DNA of 64,000 nt from Notospermus geniculatus (taxonomy: Eukaryota; Nemertea; Pilidiophora; Heteronemertea; Lineidae). The notes beneath the pieces were generated by a model that ran no database searches, was not told the DNA's origin, and was given only the letters and a program-made list of their open reading frames with translations. The position numbers were made by a program, and so were the translations under genes. Of the stretch, positions 1 through 11,104 are shown piece by piece. Positions within the stretch are counted from its first letter, which is position 1; each line of letters begins with the position of its first letter. The DNA lies in contig NMRB01000133.1 in the NCBI GenBank assembly GCA_002633025.1, positions 459,827 through 523,826 of the forward strand, written 5' to 3'.

Positions 1-81
1 AAAATATTATCTAAGGAGTGCAAGCGCCCACTTAGGGCATTATAGCTACTCATCAAACAATACTGGACGATATTAATGATA

Positions 82-235
82 TGTAGGAGGAAACTGGAGC
101 CCCCGGAGGAAACCTACGATGTCGAGGAGAGATCGCCCTCTCTACCACATAAAGCCACTTGCACGACCGGGGATCGAACCCGCGACCTTAGTGGTGGCAG
201 GCGCCGATGTTTCCACTGCGCCACCCCGACACCCC
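82..235 (-). repeat. tRNA-headed SINE fragment (family SINE-D)
   Basis: Read on the minus strand, this begins GGGGTGTCGGGGTGGCGCAG, which resembles a tRNA A box, followed by a B-box-like GGTTCGATCC (reverse complement near 171-180). A GGAGGAAACTGGAGC-type body follows. The layout is that of a tRNA-derived SINE rather than a tRNA, because no cloverleaf closes. A second copy of the head, split by another element, lies at 44728-45207. Confidence 0.6.
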
Positions 236-357
236 AATTTTATTCCCTGGTGTTGACAAGTGAAGACGCAGTTCTTTGAATGCTGTGGTAATTCCATGAA
301 AGTACTGATTCTAAATCCTTGATTCCTACAGCAGACCTGTGACTTGGTAGCCGAAGA

Positions 358-765
358 CCCTTGCATGATAGCCTAGTGGTTATCACATCTGCTTACAAGT
401 GCAGGTCCCAGGTTCAAATCCCAGGCCATATGGGATAATCACCCATAGCTGTCTTGTCCATCACATGGGACAGTAAGCCATAGAGAAAGCAAGCACAAAA
501 ATCGACACACAATATGATGATAAATATAAAGTCAATTTCCAGAAATTTGCAAATTTTCGACCCCAACCGGGGTCTTCTTCAGGCTGGAACTTTACAATCT
601 GAAACTTTAGAAAAGACAGTAAGCCATGGTGCCTTGTACCTTGTGCCTTTACAACGACAAGTAAAAGACCCCATCCAAGTGAGGAACATGAGTAGCTTGA
701 GATGGCCTCTTCCGTACTCACCAGGGCCAATAATGCTATGGCTGCAGCCCTGATGGAAAAATCTG
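358..765 (+). repeat. SINE-A copy, full length but interrupted
   Basis: This is the first member of the commonest repeat in the window. The parts in order are a tRNA-like head with A box (GATAGCCTAGTGGTTATC) and B box (GGTTCAAATCC), then a body containing GCATGGGACAGTAAGCC, GCCTTGTACCTTGTGCC, AAAAGACCCCATCC, GAGGAACATGAGTAGCTTGA and GATGGCCTCTTCC. It ends CCAGGGCCAATAATGC...GCCCTGATGGAAAAA. The body is split by a 133-bp insertion at 482-614. Confidence 0.85.
482..614 (+). mobile_element. 133-bp element nested in SINE-A with 13-bp TSD
   Basis: The 13-bp word GACAGTAAGCCAT occurs at 469-481 and again at 615-627, exactly flanking this segment. SINE-A copies elsewhere have it once, so it reads as a target-site duplication. 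The insert contains TTTGCAAATTTTCGACCCC and AACCGGGGTCTTC and ends in an A-rich stretch. The same sequence forms both arms of the foldback at 40322-40556. The TSD length and A-rich end fit retroposition, but no promoter is visible. Confidence 0.75.
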
Positions 766-1959
766 ATAGAAGTGATTTGCATTTCTTCTCAATGACGTAC
801 CCGAAAGAACCAGTGAAACCCCCACCTTCCAGAATCAGCAACTAATGTAAGCATTACCCCTTACCTTGCCAAAGTACCTGTACATTCTGTCAAACAAGGT
901 AATACGTAGAAAATGACTAAAAAGTGATTTCCAATGAATACCTATATGACATGATTTCCTGAACATTTCAGAAATGTACAATATTTTTCTGATTGATGAA
1001 ATTGACATTGACGGTGAAAGGGTTAGTTGCGCTAATTACCCGACAATTATCAGCTGTCAATATCTGATGCTTCCCAACACCAGGAGATCAACGGTTCGAG
1101 ATGATAAACGGATATCAACCGACCGCAGTGGGAAAAGCTGTCCATTGAGTCGTCAAAACCAATCAGGTAGTTCCTCAAACCACCACTTGGCGGCACTCAC
1201 AGGAACATGTGTTCTGCTGTTTCGACACAATTCAATGTCTATCATTCTCATGTCGGCAGTCAGCCTTGTCGGGCATAACTGTAAATCAAAATAGGTCTAC
1301 CGTGGCAAATTGGGAGTTCTTCAATGAATACAGGACATGGATTTTGCATTTTCTGTTTGGCGTTTGGATAAATGAAGACCAATAACAGAACTTTGCTTAG
1401 AATTCGTCCAAGTTGGAAGCTAGTTTATTGGAAAGCCTGGATTTCTTAAAGTGTTTCTTAGGAATAGCATCATCTGAGGATAGTGATGTGTTTCTGTTGT
1501 TGATAGGATTATAGGATTATCGCGGATAATCTCGTGGATTAGCATCGTGTTGAGTAACCTTGGAGCAGGTTTGTGTGTGCGGTGACATCAGTATGACATA
1601 ATTGCAATTTAATAATTACTTCTATAGAGTAATTACAATGCTCTAAATTACCGAGTCAATTCTAATGTTGAATAGTATAGAAATGTCAAGAAGAGAATTT
1701 TGATAATTGCTTTGCTATAGAAATTTATTTCTAAGTTGACGTTCGGTGTTCTCTAATAGGTACCACACAATTTCTTTTCCACGTAGGCCTAGTTGATTTT
1801 TGCCCTAGGATATTGCATTTGCTTTCACTGAATCCAGTATCAGAAAATATAATACTCCAATTGATGCCCTCCTATATCGTTTGACATGGGATTAAGGGTG
1901 TCGGTCCCTCCCAAGTCCAATTTAACAATGCTGCATAATAATCCGTAAATGTATTGTTT
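766..1959. other. No recognised gene
   Basis: Only short ORFs without recognisable domains are present. Positions 926-972 (TTTCCAATGAATACCTATAT and following bases) resemble one arm of the hairpin repeats at 21741-21930. Confidence 0.5.
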
Positions 1960-2202
1960 GGGGGCATCCTACTCTGAACTCCCACTTAGGCCTACCTGTC
2001 CCATTCCTGAACTCGGAAAAAGTGACTAAGTCATAAGTTGAAGATAATGGGGTGGGGGTATGGTCAGAAACAGTAATGTCCTGTCCACTTACTTGTCCCA
2101 CTCCTGAGCCTGGCAAAGATATCTACAACTTAGGATTTGGTCATTTTTTTCCGAGTTCAGGAATGGGACAGGTAGGTGGGAGTTTAGAGTATATTGGGTG
2201 CC
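1960..2202. mobile_element. Foldback MITE, ~65-bp arms
   Basis: The left arm (about 1960-2028) contains CCTGTCCCATTCCTGAACTC. The right arm (about 2142-2202) is its imperfect reverse complement, containing GAGTTCAGGAATGGGACAGG. The loop is about 115 bp and no ORF is recognised. Confidence 0.7.
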
Positions 2203-2559
2203 CGTAGATTTTATGACACCAGTATGTTAATTTGGGGAAAGTTTCAACGATTGTTAGATGTTTGGGATGGGCTGTCCAGCCAAATATATCATGTGACATC
2301 CGGCCAATTTACAGATAATCCCTTTTTTCGTTAAGGAGATTATCTCTCCCTAATTGCCACATCAATTGCAGCATTAAAGGTGTTTTTTGAGCTTTAGGGG
2401 CTCACTGCCGTGTGATAGCAGATCGTGTTTTATCCCATAATTCCCTGTCCGTCAGTGCGGAAAATCGCTTCAAAACTTTTTCCAAAAAGTTTGGGATTCT
2501 GTGATGTTCCTCTTGTAACCTACAACCTGCACGTTAGTGTCCAATGGTGAAGTCAAATG

Positions 2560-2730
2560 TATAGAGGCTATGCACTGACGTCATCAGATGACGTCATCAG
2601 TGGGTATGACGCCACGTGTTGGATGGAAAATGGACGGAGCACGTGGTCAGATGCACTGCGTCAGCATGTCACAACGTTCCATCCAACATGGCGTCACCTC
2701 GCTGATGACGTCACGTGCATAGCCTCTATA
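2560..2730. mobile_element. Foldback element 1 of a back-to-back pair
   Basis: It starts TATAGAGGCTATGCAC and ends GTGCATAGCCTCTATA. Both arms carry TGACGTCATCAG and GTTGGATGGAA words, so it folds almost end to end. TGACGTCA, the palindromic CRE-type word, recurs in both arms. A related fragment lies at 20203-20250. Confidence 0.8.
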
Positions 2731-2953
2731 GAGGTTCTTCATGTGGCGTCACATTTCCATGACGACACGCTGCCGCCATATTGGCCGTCAAAATGTCAAG
2801 TGACGTCACGGCATGAACACGGCGTCAACAAACAGATCATGACGTCAAAATGTCATGACGTGACAGTTTTGACGTCGTCGCTGGCCATTTGACGGCCAAC
2901 ATGGCCGATTCTTTGCAGTCACGTGACCGTTGTGACGTCAATGAAGAACCTCT
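2730..2953. mobile_element. Foldback element 2, abutting element 1
   Basis: It starts AGAGGTTCTTCAT and ends ATGAAGAACCTCT. The arms contain TGGCGTCAC/GTGACGTCA, TTGGCCGTCAAA and TTTGACGGCCAA. It shares the TATAGAGG end with the element at 2560-2730 and abuts it directly. Confidence 0.75.
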
Positions 2954-3052
2954 GTAGGAAGTCCTATTGCCTGCAGGTCAACCTGCAACCTGTAATCCTA
3001 TTCTAATCTAGGTCTCCCATTAAACTTGCCACACATCAAACCTTGCATATAT

Positions 3053-3452
3053 TTAGGGCTGCCGTACATAATACATTTTTTCCCTACAAAATATTTTATA
3101 GGAATTTATTTTACCGTGTGACGGGAAACATTGTCTCATTTTTGTCGTATAGGAAAAAATCCACAAATAGGTTCTGTCCTATTTTTATTGTACAATAAAA
3201 TGGTATAGGAAATAATTCCTATCGTGTACGCCGTGGTAGCATATTATTGTACAACTGACGCATTGTATCCCTTTGTCCGCATGTAATAGGTCAATCCTAC
3301 AAAAAATATGATCCCGTCACGGGGTCATATTGTTCATCACAATAACTTTACGCCACAACGTAATATACTTCAAACGAAATAAATGGGATCATCTATGGTG
3401 GGATGCGATAAGAAATCGTACAAAAAAAATCTATCGTGTACGGCAGCCTTTA
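3053..3452. mobile_element. MITE with GGGCTGCCGTACA terminal inverted repeats
   Basis: The left end TTAGGGCTGCCGTACATA is mirrored by the right end TGTACGGCAGCCTTTAA. The interior is AT-rich with several TATAGGAA words and no recognised coding sequence. It lies about 20 bp from the next element. Confidence 0.7.
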
Positions 3453-3472
3453 AATTGCACAAGTTTTCTTTT

Positions 3473-3860
3473 AGGCCCCATAAAATTAATTAGTTGTTTA
3501 TCATCTGTTGATTCTCAAAAAGTAGGTGAGGGAGGGTCAATATTTTTTTTATTTTTTATTTTTAACATGAATGAAAAACACATGAACTGGCAACAAAAAG
3601 ACAATTTCTGGGGGAGCTTTTAGCAGATGCTGAGAAGTTCATCAGCAACTTAAGGCACAAATGTCTTAGTTCACAGTTCAATGTCCATCATTCACTGTTC
3701 GTCGGCAGTTCCAGGGCGGCCTGTCCTCCTGGTCAACAGATAAACGATGTTTTCAACCTTCAACACAGCTTAAAAAGCAATTTAAAAAAAAAAAATTGGT
3801 GCGGGCCAAAAATTCGGTGCGGGCGGGGATGATAAACAACTAATTAATTTTATGGGGCCT
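3473..3860. mobile_element. MITE with perfect 32-bp terminal inverted repeats
   Basis: Positions 3473-3504 (starting AGGCCCCATAAAATTAATTA) are the exact reverse complement of 3829-3860. The absence of any arm mismatch suggests a recent insertion. The interior contains a poly-T tract near 3540 and a poly-A tract near 3785. Confidence 0.85.
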
Positions 3861-4038
3861 TAATGAGTACGTGACATAAAAACTGATGCATAATTATCCC
3901 ACCTGGTATCATGACATAATACAGCTACTTGACACAGATACATTTATCAATAATAATTAATTAACCATCTGATGTCGTTAACGTACAGTTTTGGAATTAA
4001 AAAGAGAGAACTTAGTGACAGCCTGCTCTTCCATGATC

Positions 4039-4241
4039 AAAGGGGCTGTTCGTTTTCGTCACTTGAGGAATCTGAGTTGTGATCCTTGGGAAAACGGAAA
4101 AAGCTATGCACTTGCAAATTGCAGGGATTATTTGTTGTGCTGTACAGAATAATCGCTGCAATTTGCAGCTTCATAGCTTTCTCCATTTTCTCAAGGATCA
4201 CAACTCAGATTCCTCAACTGACGAAAACGAACAATCCCTTT
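4039..4241. mobile_element. 203-bp foldback element
   Basis: It starts AAAGGGGCTGTTCGTTTTCG and ends with the near reverse complement CGAAAACGAACAATCCCTTT. The arms extend about 85 bp and include GAGTTGTGATCCTTG with its mirror CAAGGATCACAACTC. The central loop is short. Confidence 0.8.
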
Positions 4242-4897
4242 AACCTGACAGTCTACTTTTAAAATTAACGTGCAGATCATTGTCAGTTTGCATGTCAGCT
4301 CATAACTGGACGAAACCAACTGTCAAGCCATTTAAAGATAGAATCATCCTTCAAATTCCAAGTTGTCTCACGACACGCGTGAGACTAATCATGTTCCTAG
4401 ATTGAATTTTCCGCGTTCATTGCGGCTCATCTCTGCCTATTGAGAAAGGACGTCTGAAACGGATTTTGTTATGATGTCAATAGGTTCACAGTGGAACCTG
4501 TCTATAAATGACACCATCAGGACTGTCAGGTGCTGTCCTAAATAGACAGGTGTCCTGATTACAGACGTCAAAATGAATAGAAACGACCAGTTTGGAACTG
4601 AATTTGGTGTCCTTAATAGAGAGGTGTCCTACAGAGTAGAACCTCCCTTCAGAGGTGTTCACGAAGCGGAGGTTGTACTCTGTTTTGATTGGTGTACAGC
4701 GTTCAAGGTAAAGTCCACGTTTTGAGCATGAAATTTATTCCTGACATCTGTCTCATTGTGTTCACCAATCACGTTTCTACCAAGAAGTTAAATTGTTCAA
4801 CCTTATAATTGATTTGACACCTGCTAATCAAACTCAACTACATGTATGATAAGGTTCTGCAATCCTCATTATTTTCACCCTCTGTCTTTGACACCAC
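4242..4897. other. No recognised gene
   Basis: Positions 4490-4640 hold several loose GGTGTCCT / GACAGGTG repeats. No coding domain or RNA gene is recognised. Confidence 0.5.
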
Positions 4898-5174
4898 AGG
4901 TTTTCTCTCGACAGGTTTTCTCCCGGTTTCCTCCCACTGAATTCACCCAAGGTTTTCTCCGGGCAGTCCGGTTTCCTCCCGCGGAATTCACCACAGGTTT
5001 TCTCTCGGCAGTCCGGTTTCCTCCCACTGAATTCACCCAAGGTTTTCTCCCGGCAGTCCGGTTTCCTCCCACTGAATTCACCCAAGGTTTTCTCCAGGCT
5101 GTCCGGTTTCCTCCCACTGAATTCACCCAAGGTTTTCTCCAGGCTGTCCGGTTTCCTCCCACTGAATTCACCCA
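4898..5174. repeat. 45-bp tandem minisatellite
   Basis: The word GGTTTTCTC recurs at 4951, 4996, 5041, 5086 and 5131, an exact 45-bp period, with degenerate units upstream. Each unit also contains GTCCGGTTTCCTCCC and GAATTCACC. Because 45 is divisible by 3, frames stay open on both strands and give repetitive ORFs of 98-113 codons, which are most simply artefacts of the period. Confidence 0.9.
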
Positions 5175-5379
5175 GTTTCGTATATAGAACTGATAATGCC
5201 GACTCAATATATTCTTTTAGTCCATCTTCTTTGTAATCTGGACATTTTCACAGCTGACAATTTCACCTACCGCATTGACAGCTGGCACGGTATCGAAAAA
5301 ACAGCAGGCGGAGCTCTAATGTATCCACATAGTACATTTTACACTAAACTGATGTCGGAGTGTAAGCACTTTCTCATTG

Positions 5380-5630
5380 CTAGCATTAGCAATCAACAGG
5401 TCCTGGGTTCGAATCCAACCTAGGCCATATGAGATTAATCATCCCTGCCTCTTCACGTCTGTCACATGGGACAGTAAGTCGTGGTGCCTTGTATCTTGTG
5501 TCTTTGCAAGGGCAAGTAAAAGACCCCATCCAAGTGAGGAACATGAGTAACTTGAGATGGCCTCATCCATACTTACGAGGGTAAATGATGCTTTAGCTTC
5601 AGCCCTAATGCAAAACACAATACACTAGTA
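5380..5630 (+). repeat. SINE-A copy
   Basis: The B box CTGGGTTCGAATCC (about 5403) is followed by the normal SINE-A body up to AGCCCTAATGCAAAA. The A-box half of the head is degenerate. Confidence 0.8.
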
Positions 5631-6095
5631 CAGCACAATACAATAGCACCTGGTCAACGAAGCTGTCAACACTATTTAATACACAACACCTGGCCTACAA
5701 TGCCGTCACGACACGGATTCTCTATAGAATCATCCCCCCTTGCGTTTTAATCTCCCCCATCCGGTTACAGATGTTAGAGCAGACATTACCTCAGCGGGAT
5801 CAGCAACATTACCACAGCGAGATAAAAGCTTGTCAATCGATGTTAACTGTCTTTGAGTGTTGATAGAGTTCCTGTGACATCTTTCAACGTGTGTTACGCG
5901 TATCGTTGAACGCAGTGAACCTTTTAGTTGATGTCCGCTGCAAGAATCATCTTCATTTTAACTTCTCTAATTACTGCTTGTGAGACAAAATCCTGATTTA
6001 AAAAAACAATACACAATTCCTGCACAAATGCACTTTGGGATCAGATTTCTGTGAACAAGATGATATGAAGCATTTTAGGATTTTCCACTGTCATA
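5631..6095. other. No recognised gene
   Basis: No gene, inverted repeat or array is recognised. Confidence 0.4.
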
Positions 6096-6283
6096 AAGTC
6101 TCGAAGCGCTTGGCATTATTGAACTAGTCTCAAGAAACCTTCCTGGGGAACTCAAGGAGCGGCTCATTCAGCACATCACTTGATCCTTACAGACGAGTTG
6201 AGAATGCAAAGCAGGTGCTTTGACCATGAGTCAAACCTGTGGCCTCTTGTCTCTAGCCAGACTCAACCACTGGGCCACCGTGT
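6096..6283 (-). repeat. tRNA-headed SINE with the 117-bp body
   Basis: The minus strand reads a tRNA-like A box (GGTGGCCCAGTGGTTGAG) and a degenerate B box (CAGGTTTGACTC). The same body then follows that forms the tandem arrays at 15829-16144 and 39264-39462, including GAGCCGCTCCTTGAGTTCCC. This copy links the 117-bp satellite unit to a SINE. Confidence 0.65.
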
Positions 6284-6328
6284 ATTTGAATAAATGATAA
6301 AGTAGTTCTTCCAACTAGAGTGAAGAGA

Positions 6329-6510
6329 GGAGCCTGATAGCCAAGTGGTTATCGCACTGACTTGGCAACTAGCTGGCCCCATGGGTCTTCAGTCTGTCGC
6401 ATGGGACAGTAAGCCGTGGTGCTTTGTACCTTGTGTCTTTGCAAGGGCAATAAAAAGACCCCATTAAGTGAGGAACATTAGTAGCTTGTTAACTTCAGCC
6501 CGATGGAAAC
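6329..6510 (+). repeat. SINE-A copy with internal deletions
   Basis: A head with A box GATAGCCAAGTGGTTATC and a shortened body are visible. The B-box region and part of the 3' body are missing. Confidence 0.8.
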
Positions 6511-7198
6511 TCGGATTGAAATACAACAGAAGTAGTTTGTTAGCTTGGGTTGACCCCCATTTTCGAGCATTTCGCTATCGTACTTGACCTCCACCTACAA
6601 AATAAATCCGAAAGCTAGGCCTTCTGTAACTCAAGCTGTACCTTAACTGGTTCTAAGTGTCTATTACAACTAAGTGTGGATGCTGTCGCTACAGACAGCT
6701 GTCCATCGTATGGGAAAAACAGCTTAGGAACTATGGCAACGAAGGGGAAAACAGATAAAGTGGGATGCAGAGACATGTGCCTCTAGGACCCTTGAGGGAG
6801 TGTTTGCATTCCGATTGTTTTAGTCCTTTTATAAAATCGTAACCTGTGTTTTTTGGCAGACGTGGGGAAAATGTGTGGCCTCAATTCCCTCCAACCCTTC
6901 CCCCAAAAAACACTGGACGACACCGGCTGTGACTTGAATATATTGTGTGAATGTACTTTAACGACTGGAGCTAAAAAAGGACGTCCAAGCTAGATGTAGA
7001 AGAAAATAAAAATCTTAGCTTTAAGCCACACTGTATTTAATTCAGAAAGTGCTAATGTTCGTTGACGTTATAGTGCAGTTGAAAATGTACTTTGCTCTAT
7101 TTGAATACATTAGAGCTCTGCCTGCTGTTTTTTCAGTGTGCTCGAAACTTAGTTTCAGGCCGGCATTTTGGGGACCGCTCCAAAAGGTATTGAGACCT
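6511..7198. other. No recognised gene
   Basis: Short ORFs only. Nothing is recognised. Confidence 0.4.
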
Positions 7199-8040
7199 CT
7201 ACCTGCCATCTTCGATAATCGAAGGCCGATCTGCTGACCACTGCGTTACATCGAACATCACCCTTCGAGAAATTGACCGGTCCACGGCGAATCCGCTGCC
7301 TCTCAAAGAGGAGGCCAATCAGAACTGGTGTTGTAAAATTTGAATCGTGGTATGAATAGTGGCAAGAATATATAAGTACCAAGAATGTACAACTTAGTAA
7401 TCAATCAAACGGATGGGCATTAAGTTACTTTTTCTGATAATAGAGGGCGTACGGTAATTATAGGCCTTCTAATTAAATAAGCAATGTTTAGATTTAACGG
7501 TTGTTGACTGAATTGTATTATTTAGAATATCGGCAATATTCTTATGTAAAGTTACAGACATATTACTGGCGTACAAATTTTTTTTGATTTTGGTGAAACC
7601 ATGGATTTGCTGTTTAGGTCAGAGTGCCCGACCCAGAGATCAAGTACGATATCAATTTGTCGAAAATATGGTCCATTCAAAACTGCTCTGTAGCTCGGTT
7701 ATTTCTGAGTGCATATAACTGCGGGAGGTGTCATTTTGTTCGTAATGATCTTCTCTACACAATAACCCTTCACAAGCTAAGATCCCTTCAGTTACATGGT
7801 CACCAGAGGCAAATTAGTAAACTCACTTCTGGCACATATTCGGAGTTGTACATTCTTGGTACTTATATATTCTTGATAGTGGTAGCCAAAGACCCGATAT
7901 AAAGTGCAATATGATTGGTCAACCGGTAAAGTTGCCATCGTGCCAAGATACGCCGCGGATCGGTCTATTTCTCGAAGGGTGATGCGATGTAACGCAGTGG
8001 TGAGCAGATCGGCCTTCGATTATTGAAGATGCTACCTGCA
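7199..8040. mobile_element. 842-bp inverted-repeat element with ~195-bp arms
   Basis: The left arm 7199-7395 and right arm 7846-8040 are imperfect reverse complements. Shared blocks include CGAAGGCCGATCTGCT, CACTGCGTTACATCG, CACCCTTCGAGAAAT and the innermost AAGAATATATAAGTACCAAG followed by AATGTACAAC. The ~450-bp loop has an ORF of 92 codons (7624-7902) with no recognisable domain. The innermost 30 bp is better conserved than the rest of the arms. Confidence 0.8.
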
Positions 8041-8798
8041 ATCTTCGAAAATATCTTACGATTCAATACAGAGGGGCTTTAACCAACTTAGGCTATTTGA
8101 GGCTCACCTCTTAGAGTTTGGTTGCTGGACTCGGAGTCTGGATTAGGGGCAAGTTGGGAAAGGGTGAAATGGGAATACACCAACACAAACTAGAAAAAAA
8201 CTACAGCGAACACTTCGTTTCTCAAAGGCGGACGTTCCGTTTTGTTTCAGTGTTCGAGTGTTCCAGGAACGCTCTCTCAAATCTAGCTCTCCAGTTTCTA
8301 TATCGGTAGACAATGGCGGAAGATCGACTTAATCCGCTAGGTTTTTTTCTCCCGAACGCTACACATCCCTGTTCTTCTTCCTACACAACGTTCAGCATTG
8401 TTAGAGACGTTGGTGTTTTTTCTAACGTTACGCTCTTCCTGAATTCCGTAATACGTCGGCATCGCCAAATATGTCTGGTATTTGTAATAGGTCGACATTA
8501 CAGCCCGTGCTCATAATGTCATCCGAGATTAGCTCAACTAATCTTCTGTTCTTTTGTTCCAAGAGGGATCGTGACTTCCCCAAAGGCAATGTCATAATGT
8601 ATTGTCTTTTGCACTTGGACAAAAAATGACAAGGGCCGTCTGAACCCTTGGGAACTTGTCAGGGAATTTAGTTGGAAAAAAGACGCGACAACATCCGTGT
8701 GGACACTTTGGGGATCTATCAGGGATATTTTCTTCCCCGTCTTAGCGTTGAGAGGGCTGCTCGGTTCCAATCGCTTCTGTACTTGCAGTGCACCTTTG
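8041..8798. other. No recognised gene; one short unassigned ORF
   Basis: An ATG at 8313 in good context (ACAATGG) opens 67 codons on the + strand (MAEDRLNPLGFFLPNATHPC...). No domain is recognised and it stops at 8516. It could be chance or a first exon; nothing else supports it. Confidence 0.3.
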
Positions 8799-8995
8799 GA
8801 GCCATGGTGGTGTAGTGGTTCGCGTCTGTGACTAGCAGTCGGATGGTCCCGGATTGTTCGAATCCCACTGTCCAAGCGAGACTCTGGGGAGGTCTCTGCG
8901 TTACTGGCCTCCCTCCGCCCAGATGTAGGCCTATAAATGGGTACTGGTACCTGTTGGAAATGCTCAGCTTGTAGCACTGAATGAGCAGCTCATCA
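8799..8995 (+). repeat. SINE-B copy, truncated by a MITE
   Basis: The head reads GCCATGGTGGTGTAGTGGTT (A box), then TTCGAATCCCACT (B box). The body contains CTTACTGGCC-like sequence, ATAAATGGGTAC and GAATGAGCAGCTCATC. It stops abruptly at the MITE beginning at 8996. The fuller copy is at 13523-13818. Confidence 0.8.
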
Positions 8996-9503
8996 TAAGC
9001 CACTTTTACACTACGCAGAATTTTGGCCTGGATGAACCGTCCCGTGCTCGACCCGGGCCAGGCCAGCCTCAGAAAGAGCATTTTACCCCATTTACACTGC
9101 ACCATGAAAACCGTGCCAATATCTGAATCGCCGGCTCTCCTTTCTGTGGAGGTAGGAAATCTCCGTCATTTTCAATATGGCTACGCCCATGATCATTCGC
9201 GGCAATGATGTATTGAGTTCAAGGCCGATAAATGAGCATGCGCACTTCACTAAAGGCGAGTCATTCAAGTGGGCCGAGCCCAGTAGCGTGTTTACACTGT
9301 CATGACTGTGTAGTTTTCCAGCGGAACCGTGCTCGGCCCGGGTCGAACCCACCTCCTGTTGGGGGGTTCGGCCCGGATGAAAGTAGCGCCGTGCCGAGCC
9401 CAGTTGTGCCGTGCCAACCCATTTACACTATCACCTTTTTTGCCGCGCCGTGCTCGACCCGGGTCGAGCACGGTCGAAAACACGTAGTGTAAAAGGGGCC
9501 ATA
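8996..9503. mobile_element. MITE with TTTTACACTACG ends and TA flanks
   Basis: The left end TAAGCCACTTTTACACTACG is mirrored by the right end CGTAGTGTAAAAGGGGCCATA, and both ends lie at TA. The GC-rich interior repeats GTGCTCGACCCGGGTCGAGC-like palindromes near 9048, 9330 and 9450, and TTTACACT words at several points. It interrupts the SINE-B copy at 8799. Confidence 0.7.
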
Positions 9504-11104
9504 GTTGCACTGTTTAGCAGGGATTAGGATATGGTGTTGGTGTGAAAGATCGAGCTGGGTTGTGATGTCACCGCACGGGTCGGAAATGATGCGTCGGTGT
9601 GGGGAAGGAAGGGTTCAGACCTAGGGTCGATTACTCGAAACCTTCAGACAAACGAGATTAACGTTGACCTTCTTTGAAGCAAAACTGTATCAGACTTTCC
9701 CATTCATTCCAACACATGAGTTTTTGTTCACCAAAGCTAATGTGAATCCCTGATCCAGTGAAACTGGGGCATTCTGATGCTGTGAGATGGACTACCACGT
9801 TGATGTCACCTCGCTTCATCGAGGAATATTCTGTGTACGTAGCGAGGTTTTGGATTCGTCGGGACTCTCTAAACGGATATTACTAGCACTGAAGTGCTCT
9901 TTCGTAAGGATCTGGTAACTTGACCGGAGAATTCCGCTGACTGCTTCGCTTGTGCACTTAACAGACGAATCTGATGAGCAACTAATTGCACTGACTGTGA
10001 TATTTTTTCCATGACATTGGTTTCCAGTACTTGCGGCATGGTTTCAACAGGCTTGTGTTCATTGGTGTAGTGCCAGTCCATGCGAGCCAGCCCTTGACCA
10101 GTTCAACTGTAATACCCCAACACACACTGAGCTAGTTCCCAGTACGTTCTTGAAAATTTTGCCGAGCGGGCTCAAACTCTGTGTGAACGCAATGGACGTA
10201 GTGGCAACTTTTTACAGTCTTTTTACAAACTTCATGGACGGGAAGGGTGCTCCAGAACTTCGAGGCATTATAGTCCGGGCACCCCGGACAACTGATTTTC
10301 CCAAACGGAGAAGTCATTTCCTCCAAATCAGTTGTCCCTGGACAACTGCTCCAAGAGCCCAACTTATCATGAAATGTTGACGTACGAGTATTCTAACATC
10401 TAGGCCTAATGACACCCAGATCATTTGATGCGGACAACTAACTTCTGGAATTCAGGTTGCCCGTGGACAAGCAGAAAGAAACTGATTTGTCGTTCTCTGT
10501 GGTGGTGGCCTCTAACGGCAGGAAAGTCTCCCTTTCCCACCTAATTACCCCACTGCCCTTCAACCCCCTCACCCCTACCCTTTTCACAAGCTCAAACCCT
10601 TTCAATCTCATTTGCGGATACTCTTCAAGTTCTTGGACGGCAGACCCATAAAAAGTAATACTGCTCGAGACTCCCAAAGACTACTAAGTCATGTCCTTAC
10701 GTTCAGCTATCAATTTCCTCCGCTGGATTGAAGTGTTCTGAATTCAGTATCACTGCTATCATTAGCCGTCAAGCATTAGTGAGCCTAACGACGGAAAGTG
10801 ATAAAAGGCGTCACCGGCGATTTTTTTCCGGTAGTCGATTAGGATGGACTTACAACTAAAAGCCTCGTAGAGCGTTAAAAGCCATTTAGAACTGAGATGG
10901 TTCAATTTGGCTCCAAGTTTACACGAATAAATGAACATTTCTAAGTACTTTATTCTGCAGAATGTGAGATTCCAAAGTTTTAGGCCATTGAAGATAGAGT
11001 ATTGACCATTTAAAAGTTACCTTAATCGCTGCTACTCAGTGTTTTTAGAAGACGTATGGCCCTCTTAAATACTAATTTATAAATGCGTGCATGTCTGTGG
11101 TTCA
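9504..11104. other. No recognised gene
   Basis: The one structure noted is a short inverted repeat around GGACAACTGATTT (10282) and AAATCAGTTGTCC (10325). ORFs are short, and none shows a domain or a convincing splice context. Confidence 0.45.
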
